Shown here: positions 39,415 to 49,458 of the stretch, piece after piece
Layout of the letters: every line of letters starts with the position of its first letter
Position numbering within the stretch: position 1 is the first letter of the stretch
Assembly: GCF_900250115.1 (NCBI RefSeq)
Contig: NZ_LT984804.1
Span: 821,301-885,300, forward strand
Source of the DNA: Cupriavidus taiwanensis
GTDB taxonomy: Bacteria; Pseudomonadota; Gammaproteobacteria; Burkholderiales; Burkholderiaceae
Reading direction: 5' to 3'
Length of the DNA: 64,000 bases
Made by a program: the position numbers and the translations under genes
The notes under the pieces: model-generated
Database searches by the model: none
What the model saw: the letters and a program-made list of their open reading frames with translations, nothing else
Told to the model about the DNA's origin: nothing

Positions 39415-40379
39415 TGGCGACGCGTCGGGCCTTTCTCGGAACCGCACTGGCGCTGGCACTCGACGCCTGGTGCCCGGCGGCGGCCACGGCGGCCGGCACG
39501 CGGGTCGCGCTGGAGCGGCTGCAGCCCGGCCTCTACGTCGCCCGCGCGTCCAATGCCGAAGCCATGCGCGCCAACGTCGGCGCGGTGGTGCCCAGCCTGG
39601 TCCATGTCACGAGCGCGGGCGTGCTGGTGGTCGATCCCGGGCCGCACGCAGCGTGGGGCAGGGCGCTGCTCGGCGCGATCCGGGCGCTGACGGCGCAGCC
39701 GGTGCGCTGGGTGGTCAACACCCACGCCCATCCCGAGAACGTGCTGGCCAACGCGGCCTTTGCCGGGCTGCGGCCAAGGCCGCGGTTCCTGGCGTCGCCC
39801 GCTACCGCCGCGTTGATGCGGCAACGCTGCGAGGACTGCCTGGCCCGCCTGGGCGCGCAGCTCGGCCGCGCGGCCATGCGCGGCACCGCGATCGTGCTGC
39901 CGGAGCCGGCGCTGCGGGACGGCGCCTGGCTGCACACGGGTGGCACGGCGTGGCAGGTGCAGGTGCATGCGCCTGCCCACAGTACATCGGATACGGTGCT
40001 GTACGCGCCGCAGCTGCGGCTACTGTGCGCGGGGGGGCTGGGGTACCGGGAGCGCGTGCCGGAGATGCAGGAAGCCTCGCTGCAAGGCTGGCGCCAGGCG
40101 CTGCGGCAGCTGATCGCGCTGCCGGCGGACATCGTCGTCGCCAGCGCCACCGGCACGCCGGCGCAGACGCTGGTGCCGACGCTGGCCTATCTCGATGCGC
40201 TCGCGCACGGCATCGGCGCCGCGCTGGCCGCGGGCCGCGATGCGAGCCAGGCGGCCGAGGCCGTGGCGGCGGCGCCGTTCCGTCACTGGCGCCATTTCGC
40301 GACGCGCCATCCGCTGAACCTGCAGCGCGCCTGGCGCCAGCTGGAGGACGCGTGGCTGCAGGGCGAGCCGCCGGCCTGA
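39414..40379 (+). CDS. quinoprotein relay metallo-beta-lactamase-fold protein (second copy)
   Basis: 321 residues with signal peptide ([22 protein letters not shown]). SoxH-like MBL fold: [90 protein letters not shown]. The first zinc motif reads HAHPEN (Glu for Asp, Asn for His) and the final SHG is SATG, so metal binding is altered. TGATG overlap with the hydrolase gene; both are likely co-expressed. It is only partly similar to the copy at 31451-32419. Confidence 0.85.
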   Translation: MATRRAFLGTALALALDAWCPAAATAAGTRVALERLQPGLYVARASNAEAMRANVGAVVPSLVHVTSAGVLVVDPGPHAAWGRALLGAIRALTAQPVRWVVNTHAHPENVLANAAFAGLRPRPRFLASPATAALMRQRCEDCLARLGAQLGRAAMRGTAIVLPEPALRDGAWLHTGGTAWQVQVHAPAHSTSDTVLYAPQLRLLCAGGLGYRERVPEMQEASLQGWRQALRQLIALPADIVVASATGTPAQTLVPTLAYLDALAHGIGAALAAGRDASQAAEAVAAAPFRHWRHFATRHPLNLQRAWRQLEDAWLQGEPPA

Positions 40380-40406
40380 ACCGGCGGCCTTGCGCGCGGT
40401 CGCCGG

Positions 40407-42425
<2,019 letters not shown>

Positions 42426-42502
42426 GTCTCGGTCTCCTTGTGGAAAATCCGCCCGCGATCTTGGCGCGGGTCGTCGCCGGCCGCGCGGGGGCGGCTCGAC
42501 AG

Positions 42503-42650
42503 TGTTGCGTGGTGAAGCAAAACACTTGCCAGGGTGTGGCATTCCGGGACACCGCTGCCGCGCCGCGGCTTTGTCCGGGCGGATTCTGCCCGGCAAACGC
42601 GGCACTTCGCCGGCATTTGTGCCGTGCCGCCGCGTTGGTATGGCTCTTGC
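42503..42650 (+). promoter_or_regulatory. sigma-54 promoter with candidate activator sites before cytochrome c550
   Basis: TGGTATGGCTCTTGC at 42636-42650 has GG-N10-GC; the expected start is near 42662, 36 bases before the ATG. Upstream lie TGTGGCATTCCGGGACA (42535-42551), a good match to the shared motif, and TGTTGCGTGGTGAAGCA (42503-42519), a partial one. AGTGTT and AACACT at 42502-42525 also form inverted arms. The activator gene is divergent just beyond. Confidence 0.65.
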
Positions 42651-42697
42651 GGAAATGGGGCAAACAAAACCCAGCCTCATCACTGTAGGAGACATCC

Positions 42698-43177
42698 ATG
42701 AAAACGCAGCGCCGCCTGCTCGCCTTGCTCGCGCTTTGCGCGTCCCTGACCGCTTTTTCCGCCGGCCCGGTGCTGGCCCACGGCGATGTCACGCCCCAGG
42801 CCGTCGATACCAAAGCGTTACCACAGCTGGGCGACGAATGGCGTCCGGACAATCCCTACCGCAGCGGCGATGCGCACAAAGAGGCGCTGCGCATCGGCTC
42901 GTCGGCGTACAACCAGAACTGCGCGCGCTGCCACGGGCTCGAGGCCGTGTCGGGCGGCATTGCCCCCGACCTGCGCAAGCTGGACAGCGACTGCGTCGCG
43001 CTGGCCGACGCCCGGAAGAAGCAGGCCTGCCAGAGCGAGATCTCGCAGTTCTACACCACCACCGTGCGCAAGGGCCGCACCCGCGACGGCCGCGTCTACA
43101 TGCCGCCGTTCGACGGCGTGCTGAGCCAGGAGGCGGTCTGGGCCATCAAGACCTACCTGGAATCGCGCCACGAGTAG
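42698..43177 (+). CDS. cytochrome c550 for quinoprotein alcohol dehydrogenase (PedF type)
   Basis: 159 residues: signal peptide [27 protein letters not shown], haem site NCARCHG (75-79), [12 protein letters not shown] and QACQSEI with two extra cysteines that may form a disulfide, and distal Met in [10 protein letters not shown]. This matches the cytochrome that accepts electrons from ethanol or phenylethanol quinoproteins. TAGGAG precedes the ATG. Confidence 0.92.
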   Translation: MKTQRRLLALLALCASLTAFSAGPVLAHGDVTPQAVDTKALPQLGDEWRPDNPYRSGDAHKEALRIGSSAYNQNCARCHGLEAVSGGIAPDLRKLDSDCVALADARKKQACQSEISQFYTTTVRKGRTRDGRVYMPPFDGVLSQEAVWAIKTYLESRHE

Positions 43178-43234
43178 GCGCGGCGCCAACCCGATCGATG
43201 CCGCAGGTTCCCTTCGTCCAACTGGAGCAATGCC

Positions 43235-44143
43235 ATGCCTGACAGCCCTGTGCGCGGCCCACGGCTTACCTTTTCCATCCTGCCCGCGCCGTCGGCGCGG
43301 ATGCCGCGCTGGCTCGGCTGCATCCTGCTGGCCGCTACCGCCTGGCTCGGCGCGGCGCCGGCGCATGCCGACCTGGCCCGGATCCGCCAGGCCGGCACGC
43401 TCAAGGTGGCGGTGTACAAGGGCCTGCCGCCGTTCTCGGCGCTGGCCGGCAGCCAGTACGCCGGCATCGACGTGGCGCTGGCGCAGGCGCTGGGCAAGGC
43501 GCTGGGCCTGTCGGTGGCGCTGATGCCGTTCGATGCCGACGAGAACATGGCCGACGACCTGCGCGCGATGGTCTGGCGCGGCCATTACCTGGGCTACGGA
43601 CCGGCCGACGTGATGCTGCACGTGCCGGTGGACCGGGCCTTCATGCGCGCCAACGACAAGGCGCTGATCGTCGCCCCCTACTATCGCGAGACCTTCGTGC
43701 TGGTGCGGGACCGCGAGCGGGTAGCGGACGTGCGCGGCCTGGAAGACCTGGCCGGCCAGCCCACCGGCGCGGCCGCGGGCTCGGCCGGGGCCAACGCGCT
43801 GCTGTCCGCCGGCGGCGGCTCGCTGCGCGAGCGCGTCCGGATCTACCCCGAGGCCGGCCAGGCGCTGCAGGCGCTGTTCTCCGGCGAGATCGCCGCCGCG
43901 CTGGTGACGCGCGCGCAGTATGAAAGCGCGCTCAAGGCCGGCGGCCACGCCGCCAGCCGCTATGCCGCCACCGACATCAGCGCGCCGCTGCTGCCGCCGC
44001 GCGGCTGGGCCGTCGGCATGGCGGTCAAGGCCGGCGAACGCGAGCTGGCCGAGGCGCTGCAGTCGGCGCTGGACACGCTGCGCGGCAACGGCGAGCTGGC
44101 GCGCATCTTTGGCGGCTACGGGGTGTCGATGCAGGCGCCGTGA
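43235..44143 (+). CDS. MoxJ/PedG-like periplasmic binding protein
   Basis: 302 residues with a long N-terminus and signal (GCILLAATAWLGAAPAHAD). Family-3 binding-protein fold: LARIRQAGTLKVAVYKGLPPFSALAGSQYAGIDVALAQALG, DADENMADDLRAMVWRGHYLGYGPADVMLHVPVD, PYYRETFVLVRDRERV. The proteins of this type beside cytochrome c550 are thought to help assemble PQQ dehydrogenases, as MoxJ does for XoxF/MxaF, not to transport amino acids. It lies 57 bases after the cytochrome gene, probably on the same message. Confidence 0.88.
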   Translation: MPDSPVRGPRLTFSILPAPSARMPRWLGCILLAATAWLGAAPAHADLARIRQAGTLKVAVYKGLPPFSALAGSQYAGIDVALAQALGKALGLSVALMPFDADENMADDLRAMVWRGHYLGYGPADVMLHVPVDRAFMRANDKALIVAPYYRETFVLVRDRERVADVRGLEDLAGQPTGAAAGSAGANALLSAGGGSLRERVRIYPEAGQALQALFSGEIAAALVTRAQYESALKAGGHAASRYAATDISAPLLPPRGWAVGMAVKAGERELAEALQSALDTLRGNGELARIFGGYGVSMQAP

Positions 44144-44366
44144 GGCGGGCGCGGCCCGGCCGCCAGGCGCAGTCGCGCGTTGTAAAGAATGCACGCGATC
44201 CGCACGCCAGGGGGGCGCGGGGCGGCGCGCACTGGCCGCCCGGTGCGGCGCGAGTGGCGCTCTGCCGGCGCGCCGGCGCCATGCCTGCCATGGCCGCAGC
44301 ACATCGCCGCGGGGCGGGAACGGGAATTGCGGGGAGCAGGGCAGTATCGTGACTGGGGGTCGGGCG

Positions 44367-45386
44367 ATGCCTTCCATTTCGTCGGTTCTGCTGTCCTCGC
44401 CCCGCGCGCTCTACGGGCTGCTGCGGGATACCGTCAACGCCTGGGTGGAAGACTACGCCCCCAGCATGGGCGCGGCGCTGGCCTACTACACGGTGTTCTC
44501 GATCGCGCCGCTTTTGCTGATCGTGATCTCGGTGGCGGGCGTGGTGTTCGGCCACGAGGCCGCGCGCGGCGAAGTGGTGGCGCAGCTGCAGGGGCTGCTC
44601 GGCCCGGAAGGCGCCAAGACCGTCGAGGCGATGCTGCTGGCGGTCAGCAAGCCCGCGGCCAGTGCCCTGACCGCGGTGGTCGGCGTGGGGGTGCTGCTGG
44701 TCGGCGCGACCACGGTCTTTGCCGAGCTGCAGTCCGCGCTCGACCGCATCTGGGAGGTGCCCGAGCGGCGCAAGAGCTCCGGCCTGTTCGCATTGCTGCG
44801 CGCGCGGCTGCTGTCGTTCGGCATGATCCTGGGCATCGGCTTCCTGCTGGTGGTGTCGCTGCTGCTGAGCGCGGCCATCTCCGCGCTCAACCGCCTGTGG
44901 GGGCCGTTGTTCGGGGCCGAGGAACTGATCGCCCATGTGCTCGACACCGCGGTGAGCCTGGTGCTGATCACGGTGGTGTTCGCCATGATCTACAAGATCA
45001 TGCCGCGCGCCAAGGTGCGCTGGCCCGACGTGTGGCTGGGCGCGGCGGTGACGGCGCTGCTGTTCACGCTGGGCAAGTTCCTGATCGGCCTGTACATCGG
45101 CAAGAGCGGCGTCGCCAACGGCTACGGCGCCGCCGGCTCGCTGGTGGTGCTGCTGCTGTGGGTGTATTATTCCGCGCAGATCTTCCTGCTGGGGGCCGAG
45201 TTCACCTGGCAGTACGCGCGCCGCTACGGCTCGCGCCGGCACGAGGCCGCGGCCGAGCGCGAGCGCGAACTAGCACTGGAACGCGAGCGCGCCGGGTCCC
45301 GCTCTCAGCCGCCGCCCAGCGCCACCGCGAACAGCGCCGAGATCAACGGCCGTTCCTTGCGCACCGCAAGGCAGCACAGGGAGTGA
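44367..45386 (+). CDS. YihY/BrkB-family inner-membrane protein
   Basis: 339 residues with about six membrane helices. Family blocks: AWVEDYAPSMGAALAYYTVFSIAPLLLIV, GATTVFAELQSALDRIWEVP, MIYKIMPRAKVRWPDVWLGA, LGKFLIGLYIGKSGVANGYGAAGSLVVLLLWVYYSAQIFLLGAEFTW. The C-terminal tail is charged and repetitive (AAAERERELALERERAG). Function of the family is not firmly known. Confidence 0.93.
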   Translation: MPSISSVLLSSPRALYGLLRDTVNAWVEDYAPSMGAALAYYTVFSIAPLLLIVISVAGVVFGHEAARGEVVAQLQGLLGPEGAKTVEAMLLAVSKPAASALTAVVGVGVLLVGATTVFAELQSALDRIWEVPERRKSSGLFALLRARLLSFGMILGIGFLLVVSLLLSAAISALNRLWGPLFGAEELIAHVLDTAVSLVLITVVFAMIYKIMPRAKVRWPDVWLGAAVTALLFTLGKFLIGLYIGKSGVANGYGAAGSLVVLLLWVYYSAQIFLLGAEFTWQYARRYGSRRHEAAAERERELALERERAGSRSQPPPSATANSAEINGRSLRTARQHRE

Positions 45387-45660
45387 AGCTCGGCCCCATG
45401 CCGCTGGCCACCGCATGCGCGAAGCCGGCTCGAAGACGCGCGACCGCGTCGGATCACGGGTTCGCCGGCGAGATCCTGCAGCGTGACCGCGGTGCGCGCC
45501 GCCAGCGCATGGCCCGCCGGCATCACCGCGACGATGCGCTCGCGCCGGTAGCGTGCGACATGCAGCCCGGCGATCGGGGCGGGGTGGCGTCGATGTCGAA
45601 GTCCTGCAGGCCGCGCAGCACCGACGCCTCTGAACCGATCGTGACCGTCCGCTCACAGCG
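45305..45660 (-). pseudogene. remnant of a LysR-type regulator (C-terminal effector domain)
   Basis: Minus-strand fragments in different frames read GSEASVLRGLQDFDIDATP, HVARYRRERIVAVMPAGHAL and ARTAVTLQDLAGEPVIR, which is the effector-binding domain of a LysR regulator. No helix-turn-helix part is present. Several frame changes and the loss of the N-terminal half mark it as a decayed gene. It overlaps the 3' end of the YihY gene. Confidence 0.7.
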
Positions 45661-45732
45661 CCGCGTGCGCGGCGCGGAAGCTGTGGTGACATGCGGTGGG
45701 CTTTTGAAACGCGAGGTTCCGCCCTCCTGGGC

Positions 45733-45768
45733 AGGTCACTTTTTGGCCGAGCGCCAAAAGGTAACCAA
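45733..45768. repeat. dispersed intergenic repeat element
   Basis: GGTCACTTTTTGGC and GCCAAAAGGTAACC are imperfect inverted arms around GCGAG-like spacer, set in A/T runs unlike the neighbourhood. Elements of this look (CACTTTTTGG ... CCAAAAGGTAACC) are common between genes in Burkholderiaceae and Xanthomonadaceae, to my knowledge. It lies between the two LysR remnants. Confidence 0.5.
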
Positions 45769-45865
45769 AAAGCGCCCTGCGGGCGGCATGTCTGATCGTA
45801 GTGTGCGTGGGGGTTTTCGTACGGGGTTTGGCTTCCTCGCATAGCGGGACTGCCTGTCCGCGGCT

Positions 45866-46315
45866 CGACGATTTCCGGCGCGTGCAGGCCGAGGTCGACG
45901 TGCGGGTCTCGACCGCGTTCAGCAATGAAGCGAGCTTCAACGGCACCTTCGACGTGGCGATACGGCGCACGCTGGAGCGTGGCGAGCAGTTCGAGTCAGT
46001 GCCGATTTTTCGGAGTACCAGACCGTGATCGCCAGTCCCGCGCTGCTGGAACAGGTGCCGCTGCAGGGCGTGGAAGACCTGGTGGAGGGCGTGTTCCTCT
46101 ATACGGAAACGCGGCCGGGCAACTGGGAGTCATGGCTGCAGCAGGCCGGGCATGCGTCGCTGCTGCCGGTGCGCACGCTGCGCTTCGATCATTTCTTTGT
46201 CACGCTGCAGGCCGTGGCAGACAGTCTGGGCTTTGCCATCGGCACCTTTCCCACGCTGGAGGCAGACCGCGCCGGCGGGCGCATTGCCACGCCGTTCGGC
46301 GCGATCCGCGCGGCG
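45866..46315 (+). pseudogene. remnant of a GcvA-like LysR regulator (effector domain only)
   Basis: Plus-strand fragments RRVQAEVDVRVSTAFSNEAS and TFDVAIRRTLERGEQFES continue, after one T lost from a T-run near 46008, into EYQTVIASPALLEQVPLQGV and LRFDHFFVTLQAVADSLGFA. This is the effector domain of the GcvA subgroup. The DNA-binding half is missing upstream, and the C-terminus ends without the usual last 25-30 residues. It is a truncated gene, perhaps cut during the same event as the opposite-strand remnant. Confidence 0.7.
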
Positions 46316-46336
46316 CGGGCCCGCGCCGGCCGGCGC

Positions 46337-46741
46337 TCAGGCGCCGTCGAGGAACAGGCTGCGCTGGCCCAGGCGCGTGCCGAGCGCATCGGGGGACAGG
46401 CTCATGCTGGCGGGGTCCGCGGCCGGGACCGCGCCGCCTGCCAGCGACGGATCGGCGGGCGCGGGTGCCATGCCGGGCTGGGCCGGTGGCACCGGGGCCT
46501 GCGCATAGCTGCCGCCAGCGGCGGGGGCTGCCGGCGCCATCTGCGCCGACGGCGCGGCCGCGGGCATGGCTTGCACGGGCTGGGCGGACTGGATCGGCTG
46601 GGCGGACTGCATCGGCTGCATCGGCTGGGTCATCGGCATCGGCTGGCTCGGCTGCAGCGGCTGGGCCTGCTGCGCGAACAGCGGATAGGACGCGATCAGC
46701 GCGCCAGCCATGACCAGGGATTTCGCCAGATGTTGCTTCAT
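46337..46741 (-). CDS. secreted Pro/Gln/Met-rich hypothetical protein
   Basis: 134 residues: signal peptide MKQHLAKSLVMAGALIASYPLFAQ, then a low-complexity chain with repeats of Q-P-M/Q-S-A-Q-P (PSQPMPMTQPMQPMQSAQPI, QSAQPVQAMP) and Pro/Ala-rich stretches, ending LGTRLGQRSLFLDGA. The conserved-looking C-terminus and good coding bias support a real gene. AGGAGG precedes the ATG. The Met pattern could bind soft metals, but nothing proves it. Confidence 0.6.
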   Translation of the reverse strand: MKQHLAKSLVMAGALIASYPLFAQQAQPLQPSQPMPMTQPMQPMQSAQPIQSAQPVQAMPAAAPSAQMAPAAPAAGGSYAQAPVPPAQPGMAPAPADPSLAGGAVPAADPASMSLSPDALGTRLGQRSLFLDGA

Positions 46742-46896
46742 TCGTGTACCTCCTAGAAACGCCTACAGGCAAGGGAATGGCCACTGTAGCGCCGGGGCAC
46801 CTGACATTCTGTTTGTTTTTGCAACGGTCGTTAACCAGCCTTGCCAATGCGGCCAGGACAGGTTATTTGCGCACGCGGGGCTGGCCGCGCGCCCCG

Positions 46897-47619
46897 TCAT
46901 CGCCTGGCAAGGCGCTTGAGCGCGGCCGGGTCCAGCAGTTCGATCTGGCGGTAGGCGCGTCGGATCAGGCCCGCGTCCTGCCACGCCTGCAGCGTCTTGG
47001 CGACGGTCTGGCGCGAGCGGCTGACCATGTCGCCCAGCTCTTCCGCGCTGATACGCACCACGTGGTCGGTGCGGTCGGCCAGCTCCAGCAGGCGCGCCGC
47101 CATGCGCGCGTCGACCGGCGCCTGCGCCGCGCTTTGCGCATGGTCGAAGGCCACCCGCAGGCGCGCGCAGATCTGTTGCACGATCAGCTGCATGCCTTCC
47201 GCATGCGTGGCCAGGATGCGGTGGAAATCGCGCTGGCCCAGCACCAGCAGCTCGGTGTTGCCGACGGCGAAGGCGTCGTGCGTGCGCGGCTTGCCGTCGA
47301 GCAGCGAGATCTCGCCGAACCAGCGCCCGCGCCCGATCACCGCGTACACCGACTCGCGCCCGCCGCTGCTGACCCGGCTCATGCGCACGCGGCCGGACAC
47401 CACCATGCAGAAATAGGTGGGCGGATCGCCGCGCGCGAAGATCATCGCGCCGTCGCCGAAGCGCTGGCGGCGTGCGGCCTGCGCCACGGCATCGAGCACG
47501 CGCGGCGGCGCGTTGCGCAGCCAGCCGCTGGCCAGCACGCTGCGCGGCAGCGCGCGCACCGGTTCGTCCGCTTGCAACCCATGCTTCGCCTTAGCCTTCA
47601 CCTTCACCTGACGCGCCAC
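46897..47619 (-). CDS. Crp/Fnr-family transcriptional regulator
   Basis: 240 residues from a GTG start with AAGGAGG six bases upstream; an upstream GTG at 47655 is in frame but has no such site. Cyclic-nucleotide-binding fold (GAMIFARGDPPTYFCMVVSGRV, GRGRWFGEISLLDGKPRTHDAFA) and a C-terminal HTH_Crp (ISAEELGDMVSRSRQTVAKTLQAWQDAGLI). No Fe-S cysteines of FNR type are seen. Ligand and targets are unknown. Confidence 0.9.
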   Translation of the reverse strand: MARQVKVKAKAKHGLQADEPVRALPRSVLASGWLRNAPPRVLDAVAQAARRQRFGDGAMIFARGDPPTYFCMVVSGRVRMSRVSSGGRESVYAVIGRGRWFGEISLLDGKPRTHDAFAVGNTELLVLGQRDFHRILATHAEGMQLIVQQICARLRVAFDHAQSAAQAPVDARMAARLLELADRTDHVVRISAEELGDMVSRSRQTVAKTLQAWQDAGLIRRAYRQIELLDPAALKRLARR

Positions 47620-47731
47620 ATCGCCCTCCTTGCCGCAGCCGAGATTGTCTAACACTTAACAGACTTTGACCCGGCGCGCCGGGACAATGCAGCGGTTCAA
47701 TGACTCACTCACATGCCCCGGGAGGCCGCAC

Positions 47732-48502
47732 ATGGCGCAAGTCCAGCTCGACGAATCCGTAAAAGACCGCGTCTCCGACGCCGAATGGCAGATGCGCGCG
47801 GACCTGGCGGCCGCGTACCGGCTGGTGGCCCACTTCGGCTGGGACGACCTGATCTTCACCCATATCTCGGCGCGCGTGCCGGATGCGCCGGACCAGTTCC
47901 TGATCAATCCGTACGGCATGATGTTCGACGAGATCACGGCGTCGAGCCTGGTGAAGGTCGACCACCATGGCCAGCCCGTGCTGGCCACACCGTATGACGT
48001 CAACCCGGCCGGCTTCATCATCCACAGCGCCGTGCACGAGGCGCGCCCGGAGGTCGGCTGCGTGATGCACACGCATACCGCGCACGGCGTCGCCGTGTCG
48101 GCGCAGCAGGACGGCCTGCTGCCGGTCTCGCAGCAGGCAATGTTCGCGCTGACCGGGCTGGCGTATCACGACTATGAGGGCGTGGCGCTGCGCGAGGACG
48201 AGAAGGCGCGGCTGGTGGCAGACCTGGGCCGCTGCAAGCAGATGATCCTGCGCAACCACGGCCTGCTCACCTGCGGGCGCACGGTGGCGGATGCGTTCCT
48301 GACCATGTATACGCTGGAGTCGGCGTGCCGCATCCAGATCCTGGCGCAAAGCGGCGGCACGCCGCTGACGCGGGTGCCGCAGGCCGCCAGCGCCAGCATG
48401 GGCCAGCAGGCGCGCCAGGCCACCAAGGGCAAGGGCTCCAGCCTGGCCTGGCCCGGCCTGCTGCGCCGCCTCGACCGCATCGATCCCGACTACCGCAACT
48501 GA
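47732..48502 (+). CDS. class II aldolase/adducin-family protein
   Basis: 256 residues. The zinc ligands are visible: HTHTAHG and the later LRNHGLLTCG, with the start-domain block LVAHFGWDDLIFTHISARVPD. GGGAGG six bases before the ATG at 47732 fixes the start. Members include fuculose-phosphate aldolase-like enzymes and decarboxylases; the substrate is unknown. It lies 2 bases before a 2-hydroxyacid reductase gene, so the pair may handle a small hydroxy- or keto-acid. Confidence 0.9.
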   Translation: MAQVQLDESVKDRVSDAEWQMRADLAAAYRLVAHFGWDDLIFTHISARVPDAPDQFLINPYGMMFDEITASSLVKVDHHGQPVLATPYDVNPAGFIIHSAVHEARPEVGCVMHTHTAHGVAVSAQQDGLLPVSQQAMFALTGLAYHDYEGVALREDEKARLVADLGRCKQMILRNHGLLTCGRTVADAFLTMYTLESACRIQILAQSGGTPLTRVPQAASASMGQQARQATKGKGSSLAWPGLLRRLDRIDPDYRN

Positions 48503-48504
48503 CC

Positions 48505-49434
48505 ATGGCCATCCTCGTCCACCTGCCGTCGTTCATGGCGGTTCCCATTACCGCCCTGCTGCGCGAAGCGGCGCCCGACATCACCGTGTGGAACGGCCGC
48601 GAGGCCGCCGTCGCGGATGAGGTCGAGGCCATCATCGCATGGGGCCTGAAGCCCGGAGTGGTGCCGGCCTATCCCAACCTGCGCCTGGTATGCGCCGCCA
48701 CCGCCGGCGTCGACAAGCTGCTGGCCGCCCACGACCTGCCCGCGCACATCCCGGTGACGCGCATCGTCGATCCCGGCCAGCAGGCCGGCATCGCCCGCTT
48801 CGTGCTGGCGATGGCGCTGCGCCATACCCGCGCGCTGGGCCTGTATGCCGAACAGCAGCGCCGCGGCGAATGGAAGCGCCATGCGGGGCGCGATGCCGCG
48901 CAGTGCCGCGTGGGCGTGCTGGGGCTGGGCGAGATCGGCTGCGAGGTGGCGCGCATGTTCGTCGCCATCGGCTATCCGGTCAGCGGCTGGAGCCGCGCCG
49001 CCAAGCACCTGCCCGGCGTGACGGATTTCACCGGCGACGACGGCCTCGACGCCATGCTGGCGCAGAGCGACATCCTGGTCTGTACGCTGCCGCTGACGCC
49101 GCGCACCGAGGGGCTGCTCGACCGGCGCACCTTGTCGCGCCTGCCGCGGGGCGCCTACCTGATCAACGTCGGCCGCGGCGAGCATGTAGTCGAGCCCGAC
49201 CTGGTCGCGCTGATCGACGAAGGCCACCTCGCGGGCGCGGCGCTGGACGTGTTTGCCAAGGAACCGCCGGCGGCGGACGACCCGGTGTGGAACCATCCGC
49301 GCATCGAGGCCACGCCGCATATCGCGGCCGATCCGTCATACCCGCTGGTGGCGCGGCAATGCCTCGACAACCTGCGGCGCGCGCGCGCGGGGCGCGCGCT
49401 GCTGAACCTGGTGGACCGGCAGGCCGGCTACTAG
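48505..49434 (+). CDS. glyoxylate/hydroxypyruvate reductase A-like D-2-hydroxyacid dehydrogenase
   Basis: 309 residues of the GhrA subgroup: NAD(P)-binding VGVLGLGEIGCEVARMFVAI followed by SGWSR (Arg suggests NADP preference), catalytic Arg region NVGRGEHVVEPDLVALID, Glu in KEPPAADDPVW and His in ATPHIAADPSYPLVA. Likely reduces glyoxylate or hydroxypyruvate. Co-transcribed with the aldolase-family gene. Confidence 0.88.
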   Translation: MAILVHLPSFMAVPITALLREAAPDITVWNGREAAVADEVEAIIAWGLKPGVVPAYPNLRLVCAATAGVDKLLAAHDLPAHIPVTRIVDPGQQAGIARFVLAMALRHTRALGLYAEQQRRGEWKRHAGRDAAQCRVGVLGLGEIGCEVARMFVAIGYPVSGWSRAAKHLPGVTDFTGDDGLDAMLAQSDILVCTLPLTPRTEGLLDRRTLSRLPRGAYLINVGRGEHVVEPDLVALIDEGHLAGAALDVFAKEPPAADDPVWNHPRIEATPHIAADPSYPLVARQCLDNLRRARAGRALLNLVDRQAGY

Positions 49435-49458
49435 CTCACGGTCACTAGCTCACGGTCA
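49431..49458. repeat. 14-bp perfect tandem duplication at the stop codons of convergent genes
   Basis: CTAGCTCACGGTCA occurs twice in direct succession, 49431-49444 and 49445-49458. The first copy holds the stop codon of the hydroxyacid reductase, the second the stop of the phosphatase on the other strand. It looks like a recent slippage duplication that left both reading frames unharmed. Confidence 0.85.

Noticed and set aside
39414..40379. True beta-lactamase or lactonase activity for the metallohydrolase genes
   Set aside because: The zinc motif is altered (HAHPEN, SATG) and the context is quinoprotein genes, so an antibiotic or quorum-signal role is not supported.
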